From the NCBI GenBank assembly GCA_002415485.1, contig DHYU01000080.1, positions 57,737-121,736 on the forward strand: DNA of 64,000 bases, read 5' to 3'. Every line of letters begins with the position of its first letter. Positions within the stretch are counted from its first letter, which is position 1. Both the position numbers and the translations under genes were made by a program. Positions 49,530 through 57,233 of the stretch are shown piece by piece. The notes beneath the pieces were generated by a model, which did not search any database, was not told the origin of the DNA, and saw nothing but the letters and a program-made list of their open reading frames with translations. Origin of the DNA: Proteobacteria bacterium UBA5122 (GTDB taxonomy: Bacteria; Pseudomonadota; Gammaproteobacteria; Tenderiales; Tenderiaceae).

Positions 49530-51008
49530 TTACGCTGAGTCTACGGCGCACAACTTATGGATCGTCTGCGCGGGATTAAAAATATTGCTGGTGTCTGGAT
49601 GAAAGGTCTTGTGCTGATAGCTGCCGTCGTCATGTTCAATGTATAGCGGGCGATAATGATCAATATGTTTTTCGATGTCGAGCAGGGCCTTGGTCAGGGT
49701 CTGAATATCTTCCTGGGTGGTGTATAAACCGAAGCTGGCGCGAACCATGCCGCGTTTGGAATTTAGCAGGCGAGATAATTCTTCGTTGTTATATTGCTCT
49801 GTGTCGAGTGAGAGAAACTCTTCCATAAGCATGGATTGCACGTAGGGATGGGCGCAGAAACATTGGTTGCGAACAGCAATGCCATGATAATCGTTGAGGA
49901 TGGCGGCAGTCAGGCCATGACCGATGTTGGCCAAGTTGAAGCTTAAGGAACCCCTGCGTGCTTGTTGTTGATCACCATAAATGCGGATGCTTTGGCATTG
50001 TTTCAGTTGGCTAATGGCCCAGGTGGTCAGTTTCTGTTCGTGGTGGGCAATTTCTTGCATGCCGATTTCATTGAGTACGCTCAGTGCATTGGCGAGTAGC
50101 ACTGTGCCGACGATATTGGGTGTGCCCGCTTGTTCGCGATCGTTTAGATCTTCTGCCAGATCATATCCTGCACGGGTCACGGCACTGACCATGCCGCCGC
50201 CGAGTTCGTTTGGTGTCATCGCGCTTAACAATGAACGTTTGGCGATGAGTACGCCTGGGCTGCCGGGGGCATATATCTTGTGACCGGAAAACATGTAGGC
50301 ATCGATGTCCAGCGCGGCGAGATCAATCGGTGCATGTGCGGTCATCTGTGCGCCGTCGACCACCAGGTATGCATCATGGGCGTGGGCGAGTGCGGCGATT
50401 TCCTTTAGCGGATTGGCGATGCCGGTCACATTGCTGACACCGGTGACGGCGATATAGTTGATTCGGCCCTGGTGGTGTTCGAGCAGCTGTTTTAATGCGC
50501 TGATACTGACCGCGCCAGGGTGGGCGCCTTCCCCTTCCAGGGGGATGTGTTCGAGATGGCGAGCATGGCGGCGATGGGGCAGGTCATTGGAGTGATGCTC
50601 CATCAGTGATACGAGTACCATGTCGCGTTCGGGGCGTAGCTGGGCGAGTCCACTTGCCACTCGGTTGGCCACGGCGGTGGTGCCACTGCCAAGAAATAGC
50701 GCGACATATTCGTCAGTCGGAGCGCCAACAAAATCGAGTACGGTGCGTTGCGCCCAGGCCATGGTGTCGGCGGTGATCTTGGCGCCGGTATGAACCGAGG
50801 TGTGGGTGTTGGCGTAATGGGCGAGAAAGGCCTCTGTTGCGCGCCAGGCTGGTTCCAGCATCAGGCTGGAGGCTGAGCTGTCCAAGTAGATGCGTCTTTT
50901 GTTTGCGCCCGTTGCAAGCGGATATTCGGTATTGAGTCCGAAGAATCGTGATTGCAGTTGTTTTAATGGGCTATGAGCGCCACGTTTTGGATGATCAGAT
51001 TGGGCCAT
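49530..51008 (-). CDS. Class V aminotransferase, cysteine desulfurase-like
   Basis: A 492-residue PLP enzyme of the SufS/CsdA-like branch. Visible: IYLDSSASSLMLEPAW at the N-domain, LGSGTTAVANRVA, MEHHSNDLPHR, VDGAQMTAHAPIDL and the Schiff-base lysine in SGHKIYAPGSPGVLI. A candidate catalytic cysteine lies in VRNQCFCAHPY. It is about 80 residues longer than SufS (about 406), with extra C-terminal residues (DDGSYQHKTFHP). No SufE or Fe-S assembly genes are adjacent. It is divergent from the LysR gene, which might regulate it. Desulfurase is likely; selenocysteine lyase or another beta-elimination is possible. Confidence 0.82.
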   Translation of the reverse strand: MAQSDHPKRGAHSPLKQLQSRFFGLNTEYPLATGANKRRIYLDSSASSLMLEPAWRATEAFLAHYANTHTSVHTGAKITADTMAWAQRTVLDFVGAPTDEYVALFLGSGTTAVANRVASGLAQLRPERDMVLVSLMEHHSNDLPHRRHARHLEHIPLEGEGAHPGAVSISALKQLLEHHQGRINYIAVTGVSNVTGIANPLKEIAALAHAHDAYLVVDGAQMTAHAPIDLAALDIDAYMFSGHKIYAPGSPGVLIAKRSLLSAMTPNELGGGMVSAVTRAGYDLAEDLNDREQAGTPNIVGTVLLANALSVLNEIGMQEIAHHEQKLTTWAISQLKQCQSIRIYGDQQQARRGSLSFNLANIGHGLTAAILNDYHGIAVRNQCFCAHPYVQSMLMEEFLSLDTEQYNNEELSRLLNSKRGMVRASFGLYTTQEDIQTLTKALLDIEKHIDHYRPLYIEHDDGSYQHKTFHPDTSNIFNPAQTIHKLCAVDSA

Positions 51009-51086
51009 GAGGCGGAGCCGTTTTCAAAACGAACGATTATAACCGCAGTGGCTAGAACGTGGTGTGGTGGATTTTGGCATAAAAAA

Positions 51087-51152
51087 AGTGCGTATGGGGA
51101 TGTTTGCCTTTTTTGGGGGGGGGGAGGAGAGGAGGCAAGTCCCATACGCACT
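51087..51152. repeat. Long imperfect inverted repeat in the divergent intergenic region
   Basis: Arms AGTGCGTATGGG (51087-51098) and CCCATACGCACT (51141-51152) are perfect complements. A second inner pair TTGCC (51104-51108) and GGCAA (51134-51138) extends the stem after a small asymmetric bulge. The apical part holds TTTTTT and a run of ten G. It could be an RNA leader structure or an operator. Confidence 0.7.
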
Positions 51153-51169
51153 GTTAAGGAGAGTCAACT

Positions 51170-51235
51170 ATGTGTTCACTACGGTTGCTACTATGCCTGT
51201 GGTCTAGTATAAATAAAAATAGAAAGTTTTTATAA
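51170..51235 (+). CDS. Possible 21-codon leader peptide before the LysR gene
   Basis: ATG 51170 follows AAGGAG at 51156-51161 with an ideal 8-bp spacing, directly after the inverted repeat, and the frame closes at TAA 51233-51235. The peptide MCSLRLLLCLWSSINKNRKF L is hydrophobic then basic, with four leucines in close order (LRLLLCL). It ends 31 bp before the regulator start. May be a regulatory upstream ORF; could be fortuitous. Confidence 0.4.
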   Translation: MCSLRLLLCLWSSINKNRKFL

Positions 51236-51266
51236 AAACCATAGATAAATGCAAAAAAGGGTTGTT

Positions 51267-52235
51267 ATGCCTAATATTCGCAATGCCACCTTCAGACAGC
51301 TTCAAGTATTTGAATCTATAGCAAGAAATGGTTCGTTTACCGAAGCCGCAGAAGAGCTGCATCTGACCCAGCCCACTCTGTCGATGCAGGTAAAGAAACT
51401 GACCTCTATCGTGGGTATGCCGCTGTTTGACCAGATCGGTAAGCGAATTTTTCTGACGGAGGTGGGCAAAGAGCTGCTCAAAACCTGTAAAACGGTGTTC
51501 GCAAGTCTATCCGAATTTCAGATGACGGTTTCGGATATCAAGGGGGTCAAGCAGGGGAATCTGCGGATCTCCGGGGTGACGACAGCGGAATATTTTGCGC
51601 CGCGGATCTTGGGCGACTTCTGCAAGCGGTATCCGGGCATCAATGTGGCGTTGGAGGTGACCAATCGGCGTCGCGTCCTCGAGCGCTTGGAAGAGAATCT
51701 GGATGATGTCTATATCGTGGGCCAGGCGCCCACCGGCCCAGGCATCAATGCGATACCGTTCTTAAAAAATCCGCTGGTAATCTTGGCGTCACCCAATCAT
51801 CCGTTGGCGGGCAAGAAAAATATCCCTCTACAGGCTCTGGGGGAGGAAAACTTCATTATGCGTGAACCCGGTTGTGGGACATATCTATCGGTGGATCGTT
51901 TGGTGAAAGGTGGAGAGTTCGAATTCAAGAGTAGCCTGGCCCTGGGTAGTAACGAGGCGATCAAACAGGCGGTGATCGGTGAACTGGGGGTGTCCATGTT
52001 GTCGATCTATGCGTTGGTGCATGAGATCAACTCCGGCGAACTGGTCGTGTTGGATGTAAAGGGTTTTCCTGTGATGGATGAGTGGTTCTTATGTTTCCCC
52101 GAAGGAAAACAGTTGTCAGTGGTGGCACAGGTGTTCAGTGATTACATGTTGAGTGAAGGGCGAGAGTTGACTCAAAGCTCGTTGCCGACAGAGTGGTATG
52201 ACGCACTGCACGGTGAGGAAGAGTTGTCGCGTTGA
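51267..52235 (+). CDS. LysR-type regulator, CbbR-like
   Basis: A 322-residue LysR regulator. The N-terminal winged helix-turn-helix (TFRQLQVFESIARNGSFTEA, then LHLTQPTLSMQVKKL) and the effector domain (LRISGVTTAEYFAPRILGDF, INVALEVTNRRRVLERL, ELGVSMLSIYALVHEINSGE) resemble CbbR, which activates Calvin-cycle operons in autotrophs; CysB-like or RbcR paralogues are alternatives. No RuBisCO gene is in the window. ATG 51267 with AGGG upstream is preferred; ATG 51249 is also in frame. Divergent from the PLP enzyme gene. Confidence 0.85.
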   Translation: MPNIRNATFRQLQVFESIARNGSFTEAAEELHLTQPTLSMQVKKLTSIVGMPLFDQIGKRIFLTEVGKELLKTCKTVFASLSEFQMTVSDIKGVKQGNLRISGVTTAEYFAPRILGDFCKRYPGINVALEVTNRRRVLERLEENLDDVYIVGQAPTGPGINAIPFLKNPLVILASPNHPLAGKKNIPLQALGEENFIMREPGCGTYLSVDRLVKGGEFEFKSSLALGSNEAIKQAVIGELGVSMLSIYALVHEINSGELVVLDVKGFPVMDEWFLCFPEGKQLSVVAQVFSDYMLSEGRELTQSSLPTEWYDALHGEEELSR

Positions 52236-52285
52236 CAAGCAGCGGTGTGTGTTGAATGAGCGTTACGACTTTTTGTCGTCAGTAT

Positions 52286-52315
52286 AAAGGTGGCTAATTT
52301 GTTAGCCACCTTTTT
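52286..52315. terminator. Bidirectional intrinsic terminator
   Basis: Stem AAAGGTGGCTAA / TTAGCCACCTTT with a TTTG loop followed by T-run, between convergent LysR and trhP genes. Confidence 0.9.
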
Positions 52316-52380
52316 ATTTCAGGCTAGCCTTAAGAGGCCTGATGTCGTTTGACTTCGAGTGTCTCGTCTTGCAGGCGTTA

Positions 52381-53727
52381 TTAAATTTGCTTGGTGATTA
52401 ATCCCATGGTGACTTCATTAGAGTCCCATGGGATTTTGACTTGATGGCCGCTGCCGGGGGCGACATCTACGCTGCCGTTAAAGAAGTTTTCCATGCGCTC
52501 CAGCTTAAAACGCTTGTTGCCGCTGGGCAGGATAAACTCCAGTTCATCGCCGACAGAGAATTTGTTTTTAACTTCGACTTCGGCCATGCCTTTGTCGGCA
52601 TCGTAGCCGATGATTTCACCAACAAAGGATTGCTGGTTGCTCTTGGAATAACCCGTTAAATAATTTTGGTGTTCGGCGGTGTGGTGGCGTTGATAAAAGC
52701 CATCGGTGTAACCGCGGTTGGCGAGATTTTCCAATACGCCTAACAGTTCAGGATTGAATGCCTTGCCTGCAGTGGCATCGTCGATGGCCTGACGATAGGC
52801 CTGTGTTGCGCGTGCGACGTAATAATGCGATTTGGTGCGGCCTTCGATCTTGAGCGAGTCGATGCCAATTTTTGCCAAACGCTCGACATGTTCAACGGCG
52901 CGCAGGTCTTTTGAATTCATGATGTACGTGCCGTGTTCGTCTTCAAAGATCGGCATGTATTCGCCGGGGCGATTCTGTTCTTCAATCAAATATACGTGGT
53001 CGGCCAGCGGGTGACGCGGTAGCTCGCCACAGTCGGACAGGTTGATCTGATTCATTGCACCAAAGGCATTGAAGTCGATCTTTTTTACATCGCCGGCGTC
53101 GTCGGTAGAGCCGCAGCTGACGCCGTATTCCCAACGACAGGAGTTGGTGCAGGTGCCTTGGTTGGGGTCGCGGTGATTGAAATAACCGGACAACAAACAA
53201 CGACCTGAGTAGGCGATGCACAGTGCGCCGTGGACGAAGACTTCCAGCTCCATATCGGGGCAGCGTTGGCGGATGTCTTCGATTTCATCCAACGATAATT
53301 CACGCGACAAGATCACGCGCTCCAGGCCCATGCTCTTCCAGAACTTCACCGCTTGATAGTTGACGGTGTTGGCCTGTACCGACAGATGGATCGGCATCTC
53401 CGGCCATTTTTCACGTACCAGCATGATCAGGCCGGGGTCGGCCATGATCAGTGCATCGGGTTTCATGTTGATCACGGGTTCGATGTCGCGCAGGTAGGTG
53501 TCGACCTTGCTGTTGTGCGGCATCAGGTTTGAGGCAACAAACAGCTTTTTGCCGAGCGCGTGGGCCTCGTTGATGCCGATCTCTAGATTTTTCAGATCGA
53601 AGTCATTGTTGCGCACGCGCAGGCTGTAACGGGGTTGACCGGCGTAGACTGCATCCGCGCCATAGGCGAAGGCGTAACGCATGTTTTTCAGGGTGCCCGC
53701 AGGGGCCAGTAGTTCTGGTGTTTTCAT
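52381..53727 (-). CDS. trhP: tRNA U34 hydroxylase TrhP (U32 peptidase family)
   Basis: YegQ/TrhP-type U32 protein that takes part in prephenate-dependent 5-hydroxylation of uridine 34 in tRNA. The 448 residues contain LLAPAGTLKNMRYAFAYGAD, AVYAGQPRYSLR, the U32 signature EVFVHGALCIAYSGRCLLSG, NQGTCTNSCRWEY with the cysteine cluster, and SLKIEGRTKSHYYVA. The C-terminal domain (VEVKNKFSVGDELEFI) is typical of the family. Old annotation as collagenase is misleading. Confidence 0.92.
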   Translation of the reverse strand: MKTPELLAPAGTLKNMRYAFAYGADAVYAGQPRYSLRVRNNDFDLKNLEIGINEAHALGKKLFVASNLMPHNSKVDTYLRDIEPVINMKPDALIMADPGLIMLVREKWPEMPIHLSVQANTVNYQAVKFWKSMGLERVILSRELSLDEIEDIRQRCPDMELEVFVHGALCIAYSGRCLLSGYFNHRDPNQGTCTNSCRWEYGVSCGSTDDAGDVKKIDFNAFGAMNQINLSDCGELPRHPLADHVYLIEEQNRPGEYMPIFEDEHGTYIMNSKDLRAVEHVERLAKIGIDSLKIEGRTKSHYYVARATQAYRQAIDDATAGKAFNPELLGVLENLANRGYTDGFYQRHHTAEHQNYLTGYSKSNQQSFVGEIIGYDADKGMAEVEVKNKFSVGDELEFILPSGNKRFKLERMENFFNGSVDVAPGSGHQVKIPWDSNEVTMGLITKQI

Positions 53728-53815
53728 TGTGTTTCAACCACCGCTTGCAGGGCGCCGGTTGCTCCGGTTGAGAGGCTGGGCCTCGTGATTAATTTGGCTG
53801 AGTGTTAAATCGTGT

Positions 53816-54415
53816 TTAACGCGCTTTAAGTTGTGCCACCAACAGGCGTAGCGCCTGGCCACGATGGCTGATCTGTTTTTTGATCGCGGGTGCCAGTTCG
53901 GCCGACGCGCAGTCGTGCGTTGGTACGTAAAAAACAGGGTCGTAACCAAAGCCGTTGTCGCCGCGTGGCTCGAATAAGATCCGCCCCTCCCAGCTGCCCT
54001 GGCAGATCACGGGCGTGGGGTCGAGGGCGTGGCGCATGTAGACCAGCACACATTGAAAACGTGCCGTGCGTTGTGCCTCGGGTACATCGCGCAAATCAAT
54101 CAGCAGTTTTTGCAGATTGGCTTCGTCGTTGGCATGGTCGCCGGCATAACGTGATGAATAGATGCCGGGCGCGCCGTTTAAAAAATCCACTTCCAAGCCT
54201 GAGTCATCAGCGATGGCAGGCAGGCCGCTGTGTTGTGCGGCGTTGCGTGCCTTGATGATGGCGTTTTCGACAAAGCTGAGGCCGTCTTCGATCGCCTCGG
54301 CTGTGTTGAAATCCGACTGTGGCAACACCTGCAGGCCGCAGTCGGCCAGCAAGTCGGCCATTTCGCGGACCTTGCCGGCATTGCCGGTGGCGAGGACGAC
54401 TTTTTGTACGGTCAC
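53816..54415 (-). CDS. rdgB: XTP/dITP diphosphatase
   Basis: House-cleaning pyrophosphatase that removes inosine and xanthosine triphosphates from the nucleotide pool. The 199 residues carry LATGNAGKVREM, the SFVENAIIKARNAA motif, DDSGLEVDFLNGAPGIYSSR and GFGYDPVF. The start is GTG 54415 with AGGA located in the 3' end of rph, 4 bp from its stop, so the two genes are co-transcribed. Conserved rph-rdgB neighbourhood. Confidence 0.95.
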   Translation of the reverse strand: MTVQKVVLATGNAGKVREMADLLADCGLQVLPQSDFNTAEAIEDGLSFVENAIIKARNAAQHSGLPAIADDSGLEVDFLNGAPGIYSSRYAGDHANDEANLQKLLIDLRDVPEAQRTARFQCVLVYMRHALDPTPVICQGSWEGRILFEPRGDNGFGYDPVFYVPTHDCASAELAPAIKKQISHRGQALRLLVAQLKAR

Positions 54416-54419
54416 ACGT

Positions 54420-55139
54420 TTAGTCCTGATTCAGTGCTTCAGACTGTTTGCGCAATAGCTCGCCGATGCCGGTCTGGGCCAGTGCCAGCATCGATTGCAG
54501 CTCATCCATGCGGAATGCATGTCCCTCTGCTGTGCCTTGTACCTCGATAAAGGCGCCGGCATCGTTCATGACCACATTCATGTCGGTCTCGGCGTTTGAG
54601 TCTTCGGCGTAATCCAGGTCCAGCACGGGGGTGCCGTTGTAGATGCCGACGGAGATCGATGCGACCTGGCCATGCAATGGATTCTTCTTGATCATGCCCT
54701 TGGCCAGCATGTGATTGACGGCGTCGGCCAGTGCGACATAACCGCCGGTGATGGAGGCGGTGCGTGTACCGCCGTCGGCCTGGATTACGTCGCAGTCGAT
54801 GGTGATGACGCGCTCGCCGAGGGCATCAAGGTCGACCACGGCGCGCAGTGAACGGCCGATCAGACGTTGGATCTCCATTGTGCGCCCGCCCTGTTGGCCG
54901 TTGGCGGCCTCGCGGCGCATGCGTGAGCCGGTCGAGCGTGGCAGCATGCCGTATTCAGCGGTGACCCAGCCTTGGTTTTGACCCTTCATCCAGCGTGGTA
55001 CGCGCTCTTCGATCGACGCGGTGCAGATCACCTGGGTGTCGCCGAATTCCACCAGCACCGAACCTTCGGCGTGTTTGGTGAATTTGCGGGTGATGTTGAT
55101 TTCGCGTAGCTGGTCGGGTTGACGGCCGCTGGGGCGCAT
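54420..55139 (-). CDS. rph: Ribonuclease PH
   Basis: Phosphorolytic 3'-to-5' exoribonuclease that trims tRNA 3' ends. The 239 residues show MRPSGRQPDQLREINI, the RNA-binding EYGMLPRSTGSR, RLIGRSLRAVVDL, CDVIQADGGTRTASITG and DLDYAEDSNAETDMN. ATG 55139 has AAAGGA 7 bp upstream; an ATG at 55145 would leave almost no spacing. Divergent from yicC; the 160 bp between them should hold both promoters. Confidence 0.96.
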   Translation of the reverse strand: MRPSGRQPDQLREINITRKFTKHAEGSVLVEFGDTQVICTASIEERVPRWMKGQNQGWVTAEYGMLPRSTGSRMRREAANGQQGGRTMEIQRLIGRSLRAVVDLDALGERVITIDCDVIQADGGTRTASITGGYVALADAVNHMLAKGMIKKNPLHGQVASISVGIYNGTPVLDLDYAEDSNAETDMNVVMNDAGAFIEVQGTAEGHAFRMDELQSMLALAQTGIGELLRKQSEALNQD

Positions 55140-55299
55140 GGGCATGTCCTTTCAAATCTATCGTGGGTGTGGCGCCGACGGGGCCGGGCCTGCGGACCGC
55201 GGATTATAGCGGCATTGAGGGGAGCGCGGCCAGTTGGCATGGTGATGTGGCGTCATCCGGTTTATGATGGCCGACACTTTTGATCAGCCGGAGTAGCCC

Positions 55300-56166
55300 A
55301 TGACCCTCAGTATGACCTCGTTTGCCCGTCGTGAAATCAACACGGAATTCGGCAATCTGCGCTGGGAGTTGCGCTCGGTCAATCACCGTTTTCTCGATGT
55401 CAGCCTGCGCATGCCGGACGACCTGCGTCTGCTCGAGCCGCTGGCGCGTGACCTGCTGGGGCAGCAGCTCAAGCGCGGCAAGGTCGAGGGCAGCCTGCGT
55501 TTTCAGGCAGCGGCCAGTCAGGACCGCGACTTCGTGATCGACATGGATCTGGTCAAGCGTCTGTCCGAGGCGACCAAGCAGGTCGGCCGCCAGTTTCTCA
55601 GCGACGCCCGCGTCTCGGCGCTGGAGGTGTTGCGCTGGCCGGGGGTGATGGAGGTTGCAGAGGTCGATCAGACGCCTCTGCACGAGGCGGCGATGAGCCT
55701 GTTGCAGGAGGCGCTCGACGATATGCTGGAGCACCGTCGTCGTGAGGGCGTCAAGCTGCGGGCGGTGATCGAGCAGCGCTGCGATGCCATCGGTGAGCTG
55801 GTGGTGAAGATGCGCGGCCACCTGCCTGCGCTGCGCGAACAGCTGCATCAGCGCCTGCGTGATCGCCTGGGCGAGCTCAAGGATCAGGTCGACCCCCAGC
55901 GGCTGGAGCAGGAGATTGTGCTGCAGGCGCAGAAGATGGATGTCGATGAAGAGCTGGATCGTCTGGCGACCCATGTCGACGAGGTGCGTCATACCCTGGG
56001 GCGTGATGAGCCGGTGGGGCGTCGTCTCGACTTCCTGATGCAGGAGCTGAACCGTGAGGCCAATACGCTGGGCTCCAAATCGAACGATACCGAGGTCACG
56101 CGTACCAGTGTCGAGCTAAAGGTGTTGATCGAACAAATTCGTGAACAGATTCAAAATATAGAGTAA
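55300..56166 (+). CDS. yicC: YicC/YloC family endoribonuclease
   Basis: A 288-residue protein of the YicC family, recently recognised as an endoribonuclease. It begins MTLSMTSFARRE and contains WELRSVNHRFLDVSLRMP, a long helical middle, and the C-terminal LDFLMQELNREANTLGSKSN signature. GGAG 8 bp before the ATG. Followed after 6 bp by gmk, the standard gammaproteobacterial order. Confidence 0.93.
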   Translation: MTLSMTSFARREINTEFGNLRWELRSVNHRFLDVSLRMPDDLRLLEPLARDLLGQQLKRGKVEGSLRFQAAASQDRDFVIDMDLVKRLSEATKQVGRQFLSDARVSALEVLRWPGVMEVAEVDQTPLHEAAMSLLQEALDDMLEHRRREGVKLRAVIEQRCDAIGELVVKMRGHLPALREQLHQRLRDRLGELKDQVDPQRLEQEIVLQAQKMDVDEELDRLATHVDEVRHTLGRDEPVGRRLDFLMQELNREANTLGSKSNDTEVTRTSVELKVLIEQIREQIQNIE

Positions 56167-56172
56167 ACCCCA

Positions 56173-56808
56173 ATGAGTATCGTTGCAGCGCCGTATTCCG
56201 GCACGCTTTATATCGTTTCGGCGCCGTCGGGCGCCGGTAAGACCAGCCTGGTCAAGGCCTTGATTGATTCCACGGACGACATCCAGGTGTCGGTATCGAC
56301 CACCACGCGGCCGATGCGGCCGGGCGAGGTAGATGGGGTCAACTATAATTTTACCGATGTCGACAGCTTCAAGCGGCAGATCGAGGACGGCGTGTTTCTG
56401 GAGTATGCCGAGGTCTTCGGCAACTACTACGGCACCTCGCGTGAGTGGGTCGAACAGCGGCTGCGCGAAGGTGTGGATGTGATCCTCGAGATCGACTGGC
56501 AGGGCGCGCAGCAGGTGCGGGCGCGGATGTCGGGCAGCGTCGGGATCTTTATCCTGCCGCCCTCGCGCGAGGAGCTGGAACAGCGCCTGCGCGGGCGTGC
56601 CTCCGATGCCGACGAGGTCATCGCACGGCGCCTGGCCGAGGCGGTGACCGAGATGAGTCACTACGCCGAGTACCGTTTCATCATCATCAATGATGACTTT
56701 GCCAATGCGCTGCAGCAGCTGCGCTCGATCATCATTGCCCGTCGCCAGCGGCTGCAGGTGCAACAGATCCGGCAGGAGAAGGTGATTAAAAATCTGTTGC
56801 AATCGTAA
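56173..56808 (+). CDS. gmk: Guanylate kinase
   Basis: Phosphorylates GMP to GDP. The 211 residues contain the P-loop SAPSGAGKTSLV (about residues 16-27), the GMP-binding STTTRPMRPGEVDGVNYNF and the YGTSREWV segment. Normal length for bacteria. Sits between yicC and rpoZ. Confidence 0.97.
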   Translation: MSIVAAPYSGTLYIVSAPSGAGKTSLVKALIDSTDDIQVSVSTTTRPMRPGEVDGVNYNFTDVDSFKRQIEDGVFLEYAEVFGNYYGTSREWVEQRLREGVDVILEIDWQGAQQVRARMSGSVGIFILPPSREELEQRLRGRASDADEVIARRLAEAVTEMSHYAEYRFIIINDDFANALQQLRSIIIARRQRLQVQQIRQEKVIKNLLQS

Positions 56809-56913
56809 CCAGCGGCATCAAAAAGTATGTATAATCGCCGGTTTCGTCCGGCTGGCGGTCGCAGAGGCTGCCGTTTAGACCACAGAATTTTTCTAAGTTA
56901 TCTGGAGTGAAAC

Positions 56914-57225
56914 ATGGCACGTGTGACCGTAGAAGATTGTCTCGATATGGTGGATAACCGTTTTGAATTGGTGTTGCTCGCCACCAAGCGCGCGCGCCAA
57001 CTGGCAAACGGTAAAGAGGCCCAGGTTGCGTGGGAAAACGACAAGCCCACCGTTGTGGCCTTGCGCGAGATCTCTGAAGGGCTGGTAAGCCGTACGATCC
57101 TGGACGAGGCGCCGGAAGAGGAAGACGTAGTCGCGTCTGCGATCTCTGATGAAGAGGTTAAAATGGAAACGACTCAGGTCATTGAGGAAGTGAGCGCGGC
57201 CTCTGCGGAGGATAACGACGAGTAA
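56914..57225 (+). CDS. rpoZ: RNA polymerase omega subunit
   Basis: Small subunit that binds the beta-prime C-terminus and helps assembly and ppGpp sensing. MARVTVEDCLDMVDNRFELV and ATKRARQLANG are diagnostic. The 103 residues are slightly longer than E. coli omega (91); the extra part is an acidic tail (SAASAEDNDE). Followed 8 bp later by spoT. Confidence 0.96.
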   Translation: MARVTVEDCLDMVDNRFELVLLATKRARQLANGKEAQVAWENDKPTVVALREISEGLVSRTILDEAPEEEDVVASAISDEEVKMETTQVIEEVSAASAEDNDE

Positions 57226-57233
57226 TTCGCGGG

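Noticed and set aside
51115..51124. G10 run as a G-quadruplex
   Set aside because: A single uninterrupted G-run followed by GGAGGAGAGG could form one in principle, but the surrounding inverted repeat explains the region better. Kept only as a possible slippage tract.
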